Of a stretch of 58,564 nt of DNA, positions 1-8,725 are shown one piece after another (within the stretch, counting starts at the first letter, position 1; every line of letters starts with the position of its first letter). Position numbers and translations under genes: made by a program. The notes beneath the pieces are model-generated. The model was not told the DNA's origin and ran no database searches. It saw only the letters and a list, made by a program, of their open reading frames with translations. This DNA comes from JAPSGM01 sp036556985 (lineage in GTDB: Bacteria; Chloroflexota; Limnocylindria; QHBO01). The DNA is taken from contig DATBIK010000113.1 in NCBI GenBank assembly GCA_036556985.1, positions 1 through 58,564 of the forward strand. Reading direction: 5' to 3'.

Positions 1-1
1 C

Positions 2-385
2 GTGGCCGGCAACATCGTGTTGCTCTTCGGCGGGACCGCCACCTACGCCTTCAACGGCCGCAGGCGCGACGCCCTCGGATCCCGACCGAACGACCTGCTG
101 CATTGGGACGCGATGCAACGCGCGATCGCCATCGGCTATGCGCGGTACGACATGGGGGAGGTCGACGCCGAGAATGATGGGCTCGCGCGCTACAAGGCCA
201 AGTGGGGGGCCGAGGTCGAACACACGATGCGCTATTACGCGCCACCGCTTGACGAGACCGAATCAACGACATACGAGACCGGTTGGCCAGCTCGAACACT
301 GAAACGCTCGCTTCTCGTCGCGTGGAAGCGCGTCCCGCTGGCGCTCACCGAGTTCGCCGGCGAGCAGGTCTATCGGTACTTGTGA
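2..385 (+). CDS. FemAB/GNAT-like acyltransferase, C-terminal part (cut by window start)
   Basis: The reading frame is open from the first bases, so the true start lies upstream and only about 127 residues are visible. The segment GGTATYAFNGRR followed by LLHWDAMQRAIAIGYARYDMGE looks like the second acyl-transferase fold of FemAB/BioF2-type GNAT proteins. In that family LLHW and the later YDMG/KAKWG segments lie around the acceptor and CoA or aminoacyl-tRNA site. Family members add amino acids to peptidoglycan precursors or acylate other surface molecules. The substrate cannot be told from this fragment. The next gene on the same strand is a cysteinyl-tRNA synthetase, which may be coincidence. 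The family call is moderate and the role is not assigned. Confidence 0.6.
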   Translation: MAGNIVLLFGGTATYAFNGRRRDALGSRPNDLLHWDAMQRAIAIGYARYDMGEVDAENDGLARYKAKWGAEVEHTMRYYAPPLDETESTTYETGWPARTLKRSLLVAWKRVPLALTEFAGEQVYRYL

Positions 386-457
386 GTCGGATCGGGCGCA
401 ACCGTTGAAGCGCGCGGAGGCACCCCTGGTAGGCAGCTCGAGTTGCGTTCGGATGGC

Positions 458-1870
458 ATGGTGACGCTGGAATCCATTCGCCTGTACAACTCCCTGACCC
501 GGCGCGTCGAGCCGTTGCAGCCGGTCACGCCTGGCCGAGTGACGGTCTACACCTGCGGCAGCACGGTGTACCGCTACGCGCACATCGGCAACCTGCGGAC
601 GTACCTGTTCGGCGACCTCCTGCGCCGGACGCTGGAGTACCTGGGGTACGACGTCACGTACGTCAAGAACATCACCGATGTCGGCCACATGCGAGAGACC
701 GGCGAGGACCCGATCCTCCTCGCGGCCGAGGTCGAGGGCAAGAGCCCTGAGCAGATTGCCGAGGTATACACCGCAGCCTGGCTGGAGGACGAGGCGCTGC
801 TCAACATGTGGCCTGCGGACGTGATGCCCAGGGCCACCGATCACATCGCCGAGATGATCGCCATGACCGAGTCGCTGCTGGGGAAGGGTCTGGCCTACGA
901 GGTCGAGGGCAACGTCTACTACGACGTCTCCGAGTTCCCCGGCTACGGGCAGCTGTCGGGTCAGCGGCTGGACCAGATGAAGGCCGGCCATCGGGTGGAT
1001 GTGGAGACCGACAAGCGCGACCCGGAGGACTTCGCACTCTGGAAGCGGGCGGAGCCCGGCCGCGTCATGAAGTGGCCCTCACCCTGGGGCGATGGATTCC
1101 CCGGCTGGCACATCGAGTGCTCGGCGATGTCCATCAAGTACCTCGGCGAGCGGTTCGACATCCACACCGGCGGGATCGACCTGAAGTTCCCGCACCATGA
1201 GGACGAGATCGCCCAGTCGGAGGGCGTCACCGGTCACCCCGTGGTCAGCATCTGGATGCACGGCGAATTCCTCACCCTGGCCGATGCCAAGATGGCGAAG
1301 TCTGCCGGGAACGTCATCCGCGTGTCTGAGCTGCCGGACAAGGGCTTCGAGCCGCTCGCCTTCCGTTACCTGGCGCTGACGGCGCACTACCGGTCCAAGC
1401 TCGACTTCACCGAGGACGCCATGCATGCAGCCGCGTCAGGCCTGCGCCGACTGCGCCGAGCAGTCGCGGAGGGTGCGACAGACGCGGACGGCGAAGCCGA
1501 TGTCGACCTTACGGTCGCGCCGATGGCCGCTTACCGCGCCCGGTTCGTGGAGGCCGTCTCGGATGACCTGGGCATGCCCGCCGCGCTGGCGGTGGCGCAC
1601 GCGGTGGCGAGTGCTTCCGACCTGTCACCCGGTGCGCGCCGCGCTCTGCTCCTCGACTTCGACCAAGTGCTGGGGCTCTCGCTGGACGCCCCGGCCGACG
1701 TGGCCGGCGGCGAGCTGCCGGCCGGAGCTGCCGAGCTTCTCGAGCGCCGCGCCGCCGCACGCGCGGCTCGGGATTTCGCCACCTCGGACGCCCTCCGCGC
1801 CGAACTCTCGGCTCTCGGCGTCGAGGTGCGCGACACGCCCGACGGCCAGGCCTGGACGATCCGCGGCTGA
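458..1870 (+). CDS. cysS: Cysteinyl-tRNA synthetase
   Basis: Class I aminoacyl-tRNA synthetase that charges tRNA-Cys in the cytoplasm. The N-terminus reads RLYNSLTRRVEPL, then YTCGSTVY with the zinc-ligand cysteine C33 and the HIGH-type signature HIGN at 42-45. Further zinc ligands are in WHIECSAMS and KFPHHEDE. The KMSKS loop is KMAKS at 278-282. The C-terminal anticodon-binding part includes the family's RAAARAARDFATSDALRAEL segment. Length is about 470 residues, normal for the family. I chose ATG at 458 because homologues begin close to RLYN. An in-frame TTG at 443 preceded by GGTAGG, and a GTG at 461, are alternatives. The gene is probably single-copy and essential. Confidence 0.96.
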   Translation: MVTLESIRLYNSLTRRVEPLQPVTPGRVTVYTCGSTVYRYAHIGNLRTYLFGDLLRRTLEYLGYDVTYVKNITDVGHMRETGEDPILLAAEVEGKSPEQIAEVYTAAWLEDEALLNMWPADVMPRATDHIAEMIAMTESLLGKGLAYEVEGNVYYDVSEFPGYGQLSGQRLDQMKAGHRVDVETDKRDPEDFALWKRAEPGRVMKWPSPWGDGFPGWHIECSAMSIKYLGERFDIHTGGIDLKFPHHEDEIAQSEGVTGHPVVSIWMHGEFLTLADAKMAKSAGNVIRVSELPDKGFEPLAFRYLALTAHYRSKLDFTEDAMHAAASGLRRLRRAVAEGATDADGEADVDLTVAPMAAYRARFVEAVSDDLGMPAALAVAHAVASASDLSPGARRALLLDFDQVLGLSLDAPADVAGGELPAGAAELLERRAAARAARDFATSDALRAELSALGVEVRDTPDGQAWTIRG

Positions 1871-1922
1871 CACGCCTGCGCCACTGCCAACGCGCACCGT
1901 CGAACGAGCCGGTCGGGACGGG

Positions 1923-2597
1923 CTACCGGCGCGGCGGGATGCGCAGCTCCATGCCGACACGGAGCTCCGTTGGCGACCGCAGCCGGTCGCGATTGACGCG
2001 GTAGATGCGAGGCCAATCGGACGCGTCGCCCAAGAACCGCGCGGCGATGCTCCGCAGCGTGTCGCCACGGCGCACCACGTATCTGCGCATCGGCTCCGGG
2101 GTCGGTTGTCGCCGGGTGGGCTGCGCCGTCACCCTGGGGGTGGCATCGACGGACGGTGCCGAAGCGCTCGGAGATGGCGAGCCGAAGACCGCGGGCAGCA
2201 GGAGCAGCGCGACGCCCAGCATGGCACTCCACGCGACAACCCTCAGCAGAGTCCAGCCCCGGCGGCGCGTCGCGGCGCTCGGGGGCGGCGCGACCGCGGC
2301 ACGCGAGGCCGACCCGGGCTGGACGGGTGGTCTGGCCGTGAGCGCGCGCCCCACCCGTGAGGTCGGTTGCCCGTCTGCCGGTGGCCGCGGGCCGCCGAAG
2401 GTGGAGCGGATCGAGGAGGTCAGCTGGCGACCCACCGGCAGCCCGGGCCGGGTACAGCTCAGGCACGCCTCGGCCGAGGGTTCCCAACAGCTGCTGCAGA
2501 CGAACAGCCCGCAGCGCTGGCAGAAGCGGTAGCGGTCGGCGGGCGCGCCGCCACAACGGTCGCAACTGAGCGCGGAACCCGGCCCGGCGACTCTCAT
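1923..2597 (-). CDS. Zinc-ribbon / transmembrane / LysM protein
   Basis: A 224-residue protein with an unusual layout. The first 50 residues hold eight cysteines in CxxC pairs (12/15, 26/29, 34/37, 45/48), which looks like a double zinc ribbon or B-box-like fold. A Pro/Ser/Ala-rich stretch follows, then one hydrophobic segment near 118-134 (WSAMLGVALLLLPAVF), a Thr/Pro-rich linker and a C-terminal LysM domain from about 168. LysM is recognised from YVVRRGDTLRSIAARFLGD, WPRIYRVNRD and GMELRIP. The topology predicted is zinc ribbon inside and LysM outside, where it could bind peptidoglycan or a GlcNAc-containing glycan. It lies 19 bp downstream of the DegT gene, so it is probably the last gene of that operon. 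The function is unknown. Confidence 0.8.
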   Translation of the reverse strand: MRVAGPGSALSCDRCGGAPADRYRFCQRCGLFVCSSCWEPSAEACLSCTRPGLPVGRQLTSSIRSTFGGPRPPADGQPTSRVGRALTARPPVQPGSASRAAVAPPPSAATRRRGWTLLRVVAWSAMLGVALLLLPAVFGSPSPSASAPSVDATPRVTAQPTRRQPTPEPMRRYVVRRGDTLRSIAARFLGDASDWPRIYRVNRDRLRSPTELRVGMELRIPPRR

Positions 2598-2616
2598 GCT
2601 CAGCCCCGCGGTGGGC

Positions 2617-3711
2617 TCACCCTTCGTGCGTCCATGCGCCGAGCTCCTCGGCCACCGCGTTCACCCCGGCGATCACGCTGTCGACTTCGGCATCGCTGAG
2701 GTTCGGGTAGATGGGGATCGACATGATGTCCTCGGTCAGGGCCTCGGTGACCGGCAGCGACTGCTCACCGGCGATGTCGCGGAAGGGCTCCTGACGGTGT
2801 ACCGGCACGGGGTAGTACACGTTCGAGCCGACGCCTCGCTGCTCCAGCCGCTGCTGGAACTCGGCGCGCCGCGCGACACGAATCGTGTACTGGTGATACA
2901 CGTGCTCCACCCCCGGCCGGACCACCGGACAGGCGACGCCGCGCAGCTGCGCGTCGTAGCGGGCCGCGATCTCGCGCCTGCGGACGTTCCAGGCCGGCAG
3001 CTTCGGGAGCTGCGCGATGCCGATGCTGGCGCCGAGATCGGTCATCCGGAAGTTGTAGCCGAGGATCTCCGGGCGATAGCGTTCGCGCATCCCGTGCTGC
3101 CGCAGGAGACGGGCGCGCTCGGCCAGGCCCTCGTCGCTGGTGGTGATGATTCCGCCCTCGCCGGTCGTCATGTTCTTCGTGGGGTAGAAGCTGAAGACGC
3201 CGGCTCCCCAGGCCCCACTGCGTGTCCCGTCCAGCGAGGCGCCGTGTGCCTGGCTGGCGTCCTCGAGCACGAACAGGTCGTGGCGCGACGCGATCTCACT
3301 GATTGCCGGCATGTCGGGTGGGTTGCCGTACAGGCTCACCGGGATGATCGCGCGCGTGCGGGGCGTGATGGCCTCCTCGATGCAGCCCGGGTCCATGGTG
3401 AAGCTGGTGGGGTCGACGTCGACGAACACGGGCCGGGCACCGACATGCAGGATCGGGCTGGCCGTGGCGGTGAAGGTGAAGGAGACCGTGATGACCTCAT
3501 CGCCGGGACCGATTCCCGCCGCCAGCAGTGCCAGGTGGATCGCCGTGGTCCCTGAGCTGGTGGCCACCGCGTGGGGTGCACCGATGAACGCGCCGAACTC
3601 GCGCTCGAACTGCTCGACGCGCGGCCCCTGGGCCAGCTGGCCCGACGCCATCGCGCTCACGACGAGCGCCGTCTCCTCTTCACCCATTACGGGACGTGCA
3701 ATTGGAATCAC
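2617..3711 (-). CDS. DegT/DnrJ/EryC1/StrS sugar aminotransferase
   Basis: PLP-dependent enzyme that converts a nucleotide-linked keto sugar into an amino sugar. The full 364-residue fold is present. TSSGTTAIHL (51-60) forms the phosphate-binding region, VLEDASQAHGA includes the PLP-contacting D151, and FYPTKN carries the Schiff-base lysine K179. The downstream GEGG and the N-terminal IPIARP motif are typical of WbpE/ArnB/PglE-like enzymes. It overlaps the preceding glycosyltransferase by ATGA (3708-3711), so the two are translated together. The sugar is not determined. The Gfo/Idh/MocA gene at 36035 and the NeuD-like acyltransferase at 9729 would fit a pathway to an N-acylated amino sugar, which is an inference. 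Confidence 0.93.
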   Translation of the reverse strand: MIPIARPVMGEEETALVVSAMASGQLAQGPRVEQFEREFGAFIGAPHAVATSSGTTAIHLALLAAGIGPGDEVITVSFTFTATASPILHVGARPVFVDVDPTSFTMDPGCIEEAITPRTRAIIPVSLYGNPPDMPAISEIASRHDLFVLEDASQAHGASLDGTRSGAWGAGVFSFYPTKNMTTGEGGIITTSDEGLAERARLLRQHGMRERYRPEILGYNFRMTDLGASIGIAQLPKLPAWNVRRREIAARYDAQLRGVACPVVRPGVEHVYHQYTIRVARRAEFQQRLEQRGVGSNVYYPVPVHRQEPFRDIAGEQSLPVTEALTEDIMSIPIYPNLSDAEVDSVIAGVNAVAEELGAWTHEG

Positions 3712-4925
3712 GGATGAACCTCACTCTGGTCGGTTGGCACGCCCCCGGTCGAGTCGCCTCGCACCAGGGCTACGTAGCGGCTGGCCTCGTCGCGCCAGCC
3801 ATGCGTCTCGAAGAATCGTCCGGCACCCTGCGCCAGCGACAGCCGGCGCGCTGGATCGCCCGCCAGCTCGATGAGCGCATCGGTGAGGCCGGATACCGAG
3901 CCCGGCTCCACGAATCGGACCATATCGTCGCTGAAGTACTCCTGCACGGCACTCGATCTCGACACGATGACCGGGATGCCGAGGGTCGCGTACTCCAGCA
4001 GCTTGGTCGGCACGATCCCGTCCGTGAAGATGTCGTTGCGATAGGGCACGACGCCAATGTCCGCCCGACGCAGCAGGTCCGGCAGCGCCTCGGTGGGAAG
4101 CGGCTCGGTGGAGAACTCAACGACCGCGTCGAGGCCGAGCTCGTTCGAGAGATCCTTGAGCTCGGCCAGCGCCTCACCCCGCCCGTGAAGGAGGAGCCGC
4201 AGCGGCGTGGTCGGGCGGGCCGCGGCCACGGCCCGAAGCAGGTTGTCGAGCCCGTAGCGGCGGGTCAGCGTGCCGTGATAGATCACGACCAGCTCTGCGG
4301 CATCCGGGCGGACCTGCGGCGGCTGTGGTCTGAAGATGCCCTCGTCCGGGAGGTTCATGACCACGCTCACCTTCTCCGGCGCCAGGCCGCGCTCGATGAG
4401 GGTCTGGCGCCACAGCTCGCTCACCGTGATGACGTGGTCGGCGAACGCGCCGGACAACCGCTCCTGGGCGAGCACGGCCCGGACCCTGAGCGTTCCCATG
4501 CCGCCGCCGAAGCGGCTGGCGAAGAACTCCGGCATGAGGTCATGCAGATCGAGCAGTACGCGGGCCCCCATCAGCTTCGGCAGCAGGGCGCTGAACACGA
4601 GAAAGTCGGGGACGTTGTGGACCTGGACGCTGTCGTACCGGCGACGGGTATGGCGAACGGCGACGGTCGCCGCCGAGCGCACGAGGAAGGTCAGGTACTC
4701 CCACATCTGCCATGGCAGGGAGGCGCCGCGGCGGCGCTTGACGGGAAGCCGTCGCACCGTGACGCCGGCGGATCGCTCGGTGGCGGGCTGGCCAGCCCGG
4801 GCGACGCAGATGACATCGACCTCGTAGCCGCACTCGACGAGGGCCTTCGCCTGACGCTCGACGCGAACGTCGGGATAGGTGTTGTCGACGACCATGCAAT
4901 GACGGCGGGGACGGGCAGCGGACAC
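3708..4925 (-). CDS. Glycosyltransferase, GT4-type (GT-B fold)
   Basis: A 405-residue retaining glycosyltransferase. The N-terminal Rossmann half has a CMVVDNTYPDVRVERQA start and the DLHDLMPEFFASRF segment found in WbnK/WbuB-type proteins. The C-terminal donor half has VIYHGTLTRRYGLDNLL, the RRADIGVVPYRND loop and IVPTKLLEYATLGIPVIVS, which is the donor-nucleotide EX7E-like region. The GTG start is preceded by GAGG five bases upstream. An in-frame ATG lies ten codons downstream. The gene heads a minus-strand run with the DegT gene and the LysM protein and is divergent from ugd. Donor and acceptor sugars cannot be read from the sequence. Confidence 0.9.
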   Translation of the reverse strand: MSAARPRRHCMVVDNTYPDVRVERQAKALVECGYEVDVICVARAGQPATERSAGVTVRRLPVKRRRGASLPWQMWEYLTFLVRSAATVAVRHTRRRYDSVQVHNVPDFLVFSALLPKLMGARVLLDLHDLMPEFFASRFGGGMGTLRVRAVLAQERLSGAFADHVITVSELWRQTLIERGLAPEKVSVVMNLPDEGIFRPQPPQVRPDAAELVVIYHGTLTRRYGLDNLLRAVAAARPTTPLRLLLHGRGEALAELKDLSNELGLDAVVEFSTEPLPTEALPDLLRRADIGVVPYRNDIFTDGIVPTKLLEYATLGIPVIVSRSSAVQEYFSDDMVRFVEPGSVSGLTDALIELAGDPARRLSLAQGAGRFFETHGWRDEASRYVALVRGDSTGGVPTDQSEVHP

Positions 4926-5025
4926 GTTGGCCTCGTGGGTTCGGACAGCGGCTTGGCGGCCGATTATGCGCGATCTGGGCGATATGGTCCCGGACGGCCC
5001 CGGCGCGAGCGCGCGAAGGCCCGGG

Positions 5026-5031
5026 TATCAT
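5026..5031 (+). promoter_or_regulatory. Possible -10 box of the ugd promoter
   Basis: TATCAT lies 35 bases upstream of the ugd ATG in the 141-bp divergent gap. It is one of few AT-rich hexamers there. No convincing -35 hexamer was seen, so this is a weak call. Confidence 0.3.
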
Positions 5032-5066
5032 CCCCGGCGTCGTAGTCCCGTCCAGCCGGAGTTCGC

Positions 5067-6392
5067 ATGCAGCTAGCCGTCGTCGGTCTCGGATATGTCG
5101 GTCTCGTGACCGCGACCTGCCTCGCCCGGCTCGGGCAGGACGTCATCGGGCTCGAGGTCGACGACACGAAGCTGCTGGCGCTGGAGCGCGGCGAGGCCCC
5201 CTACTACGAGCCGGGCCTGCAGCCCGAGCTCTCGCAGCAGCAGCGTGACGGCAGGCTGCGATTCACCCTCGATCCGGCCGAGGCCTTCACGGGGGCCGAC
5301 GTGATCCTCATCTGCGTCGGCACGCCATCGAGTGCGAGCGGCGAGGCCGACCTGCGCGCCGTCGAGACGGTCATCGAGACGATCGGCCGACACCTCGCCG
5401 CTCCATCGGTCATCGCGCTGCGGAGCACCGTGCCGGTGGGCACGACCCGCCGGCTTGAGGCTCGGCTCGACGACCTCGTGCGCGAGCGCGGCGTCGGCTG
5501 GCGCGTGCCGGTCTTCGCCAATCCCGAGTTCCTGCGCACGGGCCGCGCGATCGAGGACTTCCTCCATCCCTCGCGCGTCGTGATCGGCACCGCCGCCAAC
5601 GCGACCGACGAGGACATCGAACGGCTGACCACGCTGTACCGTCCCCTCGAGGCTCCCCTGCTCGTCGCCGACGCGGAGAGCGCCGAACTGACGAAGAACG
5701 CCGCGAATGCGTACCTTGCGACCCGCATCAGCTTCATCAACGAGCTGGCCGGCCTGTGCGAGGCGACCGGCGCTTCGGTCGACGACGTGATCCGCGGCAT
5801 CGCCGCCGACCCGCGCATCGGCGGCGACTACCTCCGTCCCGGGATCGGTTACGGCGGCTCGTGCCTGCCGAAGGACGTGCGGTCGATGATGGCGATGGGC
5901 CGGCAGCGGGGCATGGAGCTGCTGCTCGCCACGGCGGTCGACGCGGTGAACCAGGCACAGCCGGATCGCGCCGCGGCGCGCCTCCGGGGCGCGCTGGGCG
6001 GCTCGCTGTCGGGGCAGCGCATCGCCGTGCTCGGCCTCGCCTTCAAGGCAGGGACCGACGACATCCGCGACTCGCCCGCGCTGGCCCTGACGGATGCGCT
6101 CCATGCCGGCGGGGCGGAGGTGGTCGCGTGCGACCCGAAGGCCGCGACCGCGGCGCAGCAGGATCGGTCGTGGCTCGACCTCCGCGACGATCCGATCGCC
6201 ACGGCGGATGGCGCGGACGCGGTGGTGGTGGCCACCGACTGGCCCGAGTACCTCACCATGGACTTCGCCGCGCTCGGTCATCGCATGCGCGGCCGGATCG
6301 TCTTCGACGCTCGCAACGCGCTGGATCCGTCGCAGGTCACCGACGCGGGCCTGGATTACATGGCGAGTGGCCGCCCGGACCGTACGAGCTGA
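5067..6392 (+). CDS. ugd: UDP-glucose 6-dehydrogenase
   Basis: Oxidises UDP-glucose to UDP-glucuronate with two NAD+. The N-terminal NAD domain begins MQLAVVGLGYVGLVTA with GxGYVG at 8-13. The catalytic cysteine is C266 in GYGGSCLPKD. The C-terminal UDP-binding domain has AFKAGTDDIRDSPAL. The length of 441 residues is normal for the TuaD/Ugd family. The start is supported by GGAG five bases upstream of the ATG. It stands alone on the plus strand but ends 3 bp from the convergent epimerase gene at 6396, whose likely substrate is its product. UDP-glucuronate is the entry point to uronic acids in the polymer made by this locus. Confidence 0.96.
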   Translation: MQLAVVGLGYVGLVTATCLARLGQDVIGLEVDDTKLLALERGEAPYYEPGLQPELSQQQRDGRLRFTLDPAEAFTGADVILICVGTPSSASGEADLRAVETVIETIGRHLAAPSVIALRSTVPVGTTRRLEARLDDLVRERGVGWRVPVFANPEFLRTGRAIEDFLHPSRVVIGTAANATDEDIERLTTLYRPLEAPLLVADAESAELTKNAANAYLATRISFINELAGLCEATGASVDDVIRGIAADPRIGGDYLRPGIGYGGSCLPKDVRSMMAMGRQRGMELLLATAVDAVNQAQPDRAAARLRGALGGSLSGQRIAVLGLAFKAGTDDIRDSPALALTDALHAGGAEVVACDPKAATAAQQDRSWLDLRDDPIATADGADAVVVATDWPEYLTMDFAALGHRMRGRIVFDARNALDPSQVTDAGLDYMASGRPDRTS

Positions 6393-6395
6393 GGG

Positions 6396-7358
6396 CTAGC
6401 GGCGCTCCGCGTCGCGCGCGACCAGCCAGCGGCAGAACCGCTCGATGCCCTCCTCGAAGGACATCGACGGCTCCCAGCCGAGGAGCTCTCGAGCTCGACC
6501 GATGTCGGCGTGGGTGGCGTCGACGTCCCCCAGCTGCGGGGGCCGCGGCCGCGTCGTGGCGGTTCGGCCCAGGGCACGCTCCAGGTGGCGCACCACGTCG
6601 CTGGTGAGCAGCGGCCGGTCGCTGCCGACGTTGAGGATGACGTAGTCCGCGTCGGTCTGAGCCATGCGCACGAGCGCCTCGACCACGTCGTCGACGTATG
6701 TGTAGTCCCGCAGGCCCTGACCGTTCGCGAAGAGGTCGATTGGCTCCCCGTCGAGGATGCGCCGCGCAAAGCCGTGGATCGCCAGGTCGGGGCGCTGCCG
6801 TGGGCCGTAGACGGTGAACAGCCGGGCGACGGCGCACGGCAGCCGGCTCGCACGATGGTGGGCATGCACGAGCGCTTCGCCGGCGACCTTCGTGGCCCCG
6901 TAGGGCGACTCCGGACGTCCGCGCGCCTGGTCCTCGCTGAACGGTCGCCGGTCGTCATTGCCATAGATCGAGCTGGACGAGGCGAACACGAGGCGGGCAC
7001 CCTGCGCGGCGCACGCCGACAGGGTGTGCTGCAGCCCGACAACGTTGGTGGCGACGTACGCGTGCGGGTCGCTGAGGGAGGGGCGCACGCCGGCACGGGC
7101 GGCCAGGTCGAACACGACCTCCGGCCGTGCGGACGCGAACACGCTCCCCAGCCGCTCCCGATCTCGCGTGTCCACCTCGTGCAGGGCGAATCGGTCCGAA
7201 CCCAGCGCACCTGCCAGGTTCGCGAGCTTGTCGGCGCGTGGGTAGGACGGCTCGAAGGCATCAACCGCCGTGACGCTCCAGCCATCGGCCAGCAGCCGGT
7301 CCACGAGCGTGCTGCCGACGAACCCCGCCCCACCCGTCACGAGCGCGCGGCCGCTCAT
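6396..7358 (-). CDS. UDP-glucuronate 4-epimerase-like extended SDR
   Basis: An NAD-dependent sugar-nucleotide epimerase of 320 residues. It has the dinucleotide motif GGAGFVG (9-15), the substrate-side LAARAGVRPSLSDP segment, VFASSSSIYG, and the catalytic Y153 and K157 in SPYGATK. FTVYGPRQRPD is also present. AARAGVRPS and FTVYGPR are typical of UDP-glucuronate 4-epimerases, so UDP-galacturonate is the likely product. UDP-glucose 4-epimerase or dehydratase activity cannot be excluded. ATG at 7358 overlaps the stop of the upstream membrane protein (ATGA, 7355-7358). The frame stays open further upstream, but that part overlaps the small gene and is poorly conserved in character. Confidence 0.88.
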   Translation of the reverse strand: MSGRALVTGGAGFVGSTLVDRLLADGWSVTAVDAFEPSYPRADKLANLAGALGSDRFALHEVDTRDRERLGSVFASARPEVVFDLAARAGVRPSLSDPHAYVATNVVGLQHTLSACAAQGARLVFASSSSIYGNDDRRPFSEDQARGRPESPYGATKVAGEALVHAHHRASRLPCAVARLFTVYGPRQRPDLAIHGFARRILDGEPIDLFANGQGLRDYTYVDDVVEALVRMAQTDADYVILNVGSDRPLLTSDVVRHLERALGRTATTRPRPPQLGDVDATHADIGRARELLGWEPSMSFEEGIERFCRWLVARDAERR

Positions 7359-7579
7359 CGGGAGCGAGCTCGCGAGCGAAGCCATGCCGCGCTCACCGCG
7401 AGCGCAACCGCCGCCCAGGTGACATAGCCGATCACGGTAATGGCCGCGAGGCGCCCCCCTCCGAGTTCGCCCGGCAGGAGCAGCCCAGCCACGCGCATGG
7501 CAGCGTACCCGGCCAGCGCGCCGGCGAGCGACGCAAGGAGCACCGCCACGCCGGTGGCGATGATTCGACGGCGTTCCAC
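7355..7579 (-). CDS. Small two-helix membrane protein
   Basis: A 74-residue protein with two hydrophobic segments, about 7-36 (ATGVAVLLASLAGALAGYAA onward) and 46-66, and basic ends (MERRR, LRSRARSR). The family is not recognised. It is called real because it ends in an ATGA overlap with the epimerase gene and has no competing frame. The start is GTG. A TAGGGT hexamer sits six bases upstream of it at 7586-7591, which could be a -10 box for a leaderless transcript. It may anchor or assist the epimerase, but only position supports that. Confidence 0.6.
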   Translation of the reverse strand: MERRRIIATGVAVLLASLAGALAGYAAMRVAGLLLPGELGGGRLAAITVIGYVTWAAVALAVSAAWLRSRARSR

Positions 7580-7696
7580 ACCGCAACCCTACCGCGTCGC
7601 CCATGGCCGCGCTCCGGTTGCGAAGCGCGATGGTTGTGCCGATAATGCCCGTTCCCGAGCGCCGCATCTGGGCGGAACTCGATCGAGGGAGACAGT

Positions 7697-8725
7697 TTGA
7701 CGCACTCCGCTGCCAGTGTCCGCGCGGGCGGCGTGCACAGCGGAGGGCCGTCGCCAGGGAGCGCCGAACCCCACCCGAGCACGCTTCAGCGGGACGCTAC
7801 CCGCGCATCGAGCGACCGCCAGCCAGATGCCCGGCTGACGGGGTTGGACGGTGAGCCACACGCGCATCGCCTCTATCGGCGCATGCGGTTCATCCGCCGC
7901 TTCGAGGAGCGCCTGCTCGCGCTGTTCGAGGAGGGTGCACTGAACGGCACGACCCACGCCTGCATCGGCCAGGAGGCCGACTCGGTGGGCGTGATCGAGG
8001 CGCTGAGGCCGGGCGACCACATCTTCAGCAACCATCGCTGCCATGGTCACTACCTCGCCTGGACGGGCGACGCGGTGGGTCTGCTCGGCGAGATCATGGG
8101 CCGTCGCGGCGGCGTGGTCGGTGGGGTCGGCGGCAGCCAGCACATCGCGGCCCCCGGGTTCAAGTCGAACGGGATCCTCGGCGGCACCGTTCCCGCGGCG
8201 GCCGGAATCGCGCTGGCCATGCAGCTCTCCGGCGACGATGCAATCAGCGTCGTGTTCACCGGCGATGGCGCGTTCGGGGAGGGCATCGTCTACGAGTCGC
8301 TGAACATCGCCGCGCTCTGGAAGCTGCCGCTGCTGCTCGTGGTCGAGAACAACTTCTACTCGCAGAGCACGCCGCTGGCGGCAAACATGGCTGGCGACAT
8401 CGAAGGGCGGCTCTCCGCCTTCGACATCGGCACAACCCACATCTCGTCCACCGACGTGATGGAGATCGAGGCCGCCGCTCGGCGGGAGGCGGACGCCGTG
8501 CGGAGCGCGCGCACGCCGCGGGCGCTCGTGATCGACACCTATCGCCTCTGCCATCACTCGAAGAGCGACGACAACCGTCCGGAGGAGGAGATCGCCGCAC
8601 ACTGGACGACGGAGCCCTTGAAGATCCACGGCCCACGCCTGGACGATGCGGACCGGCAGCGCATCGACACCGAGGTGGAAGCCGCACTTGACGTCGCGGT
8701 CGAGACCGCGCGGTCGATGGCCTGA
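7697..8725 (+). CDS. 2-oxoacid dehydrogenase E1 component, alpha subunit
   Basis: The thiamine-diphosphate-binding half of a pyruvate/acetoin dehydrogenase-type E1. The core starts at RLYRRMRFIRRFEERLL. The ThDP motif is GDGAFGEG (189-196) ending in ENN (217-219), preceded by GILGGTVPAAAGIALA. It would decarboxylate a 2-oxoacid and pass the acyl group to a lipoyl domain. The TTG start at 7697 has a good GAGGGAG site five bases upstream, but it adds about 49 low-complexity residues. A TTG at 7844 would give a conventional N-terminus. The stop overlaps the beta-subunit start (TGATG). The neighbour encodes a lipoyl domain fused to a sugar acyltransferase, so the module may serve glycan acylation instead of central metabolism. 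The 2-oxoacid is unknown. Confidence 0.88.
   Translation: MTHSAASVRAGGVHSGGPSPGSAEPHPSTLQRDATRASSDRQPDARLTGLDGEPHAHRLYRRMRFIRRFEERLLALFEEGALNGTTHACIGQEADSVGVIEALRPGDHIFSNHRCHGHYLAWTGDAVGLLGEIMGRRGGVVGGVGGSQHIAAPGFKSNGILGGTVPAAAGIALAMQLSGDDAISVVFTGDGAFGEGIVYESLNIAALWKLPLLLVVENNFYSQSTPLAANMAGDIEGRLSAFDIGTTHISSTDVMEIEAAARREADAVRSARTPRALVIDTYRLCHHSKSDDNRPEEEIAAHWTTEPLKIHGPRLDDADRQRIDTEVEAALDVAVETARSMA

Noticed and set aside
1908..1930. Inverted repeat GCCGGT/ACCGGC as terminator between cysS and the LysM gene
   Set aside because: The stem is only six bp with an 11-base loop, and it overlaps the end of the LysM coding region.
7359..7667. An N-terminal extension of the epimerase by about 100 residues
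   Set aside because: It is Arg-rich, overlaps the small membrane gene in another frame, and the nucleotide-binding motif fits a start at 7358.
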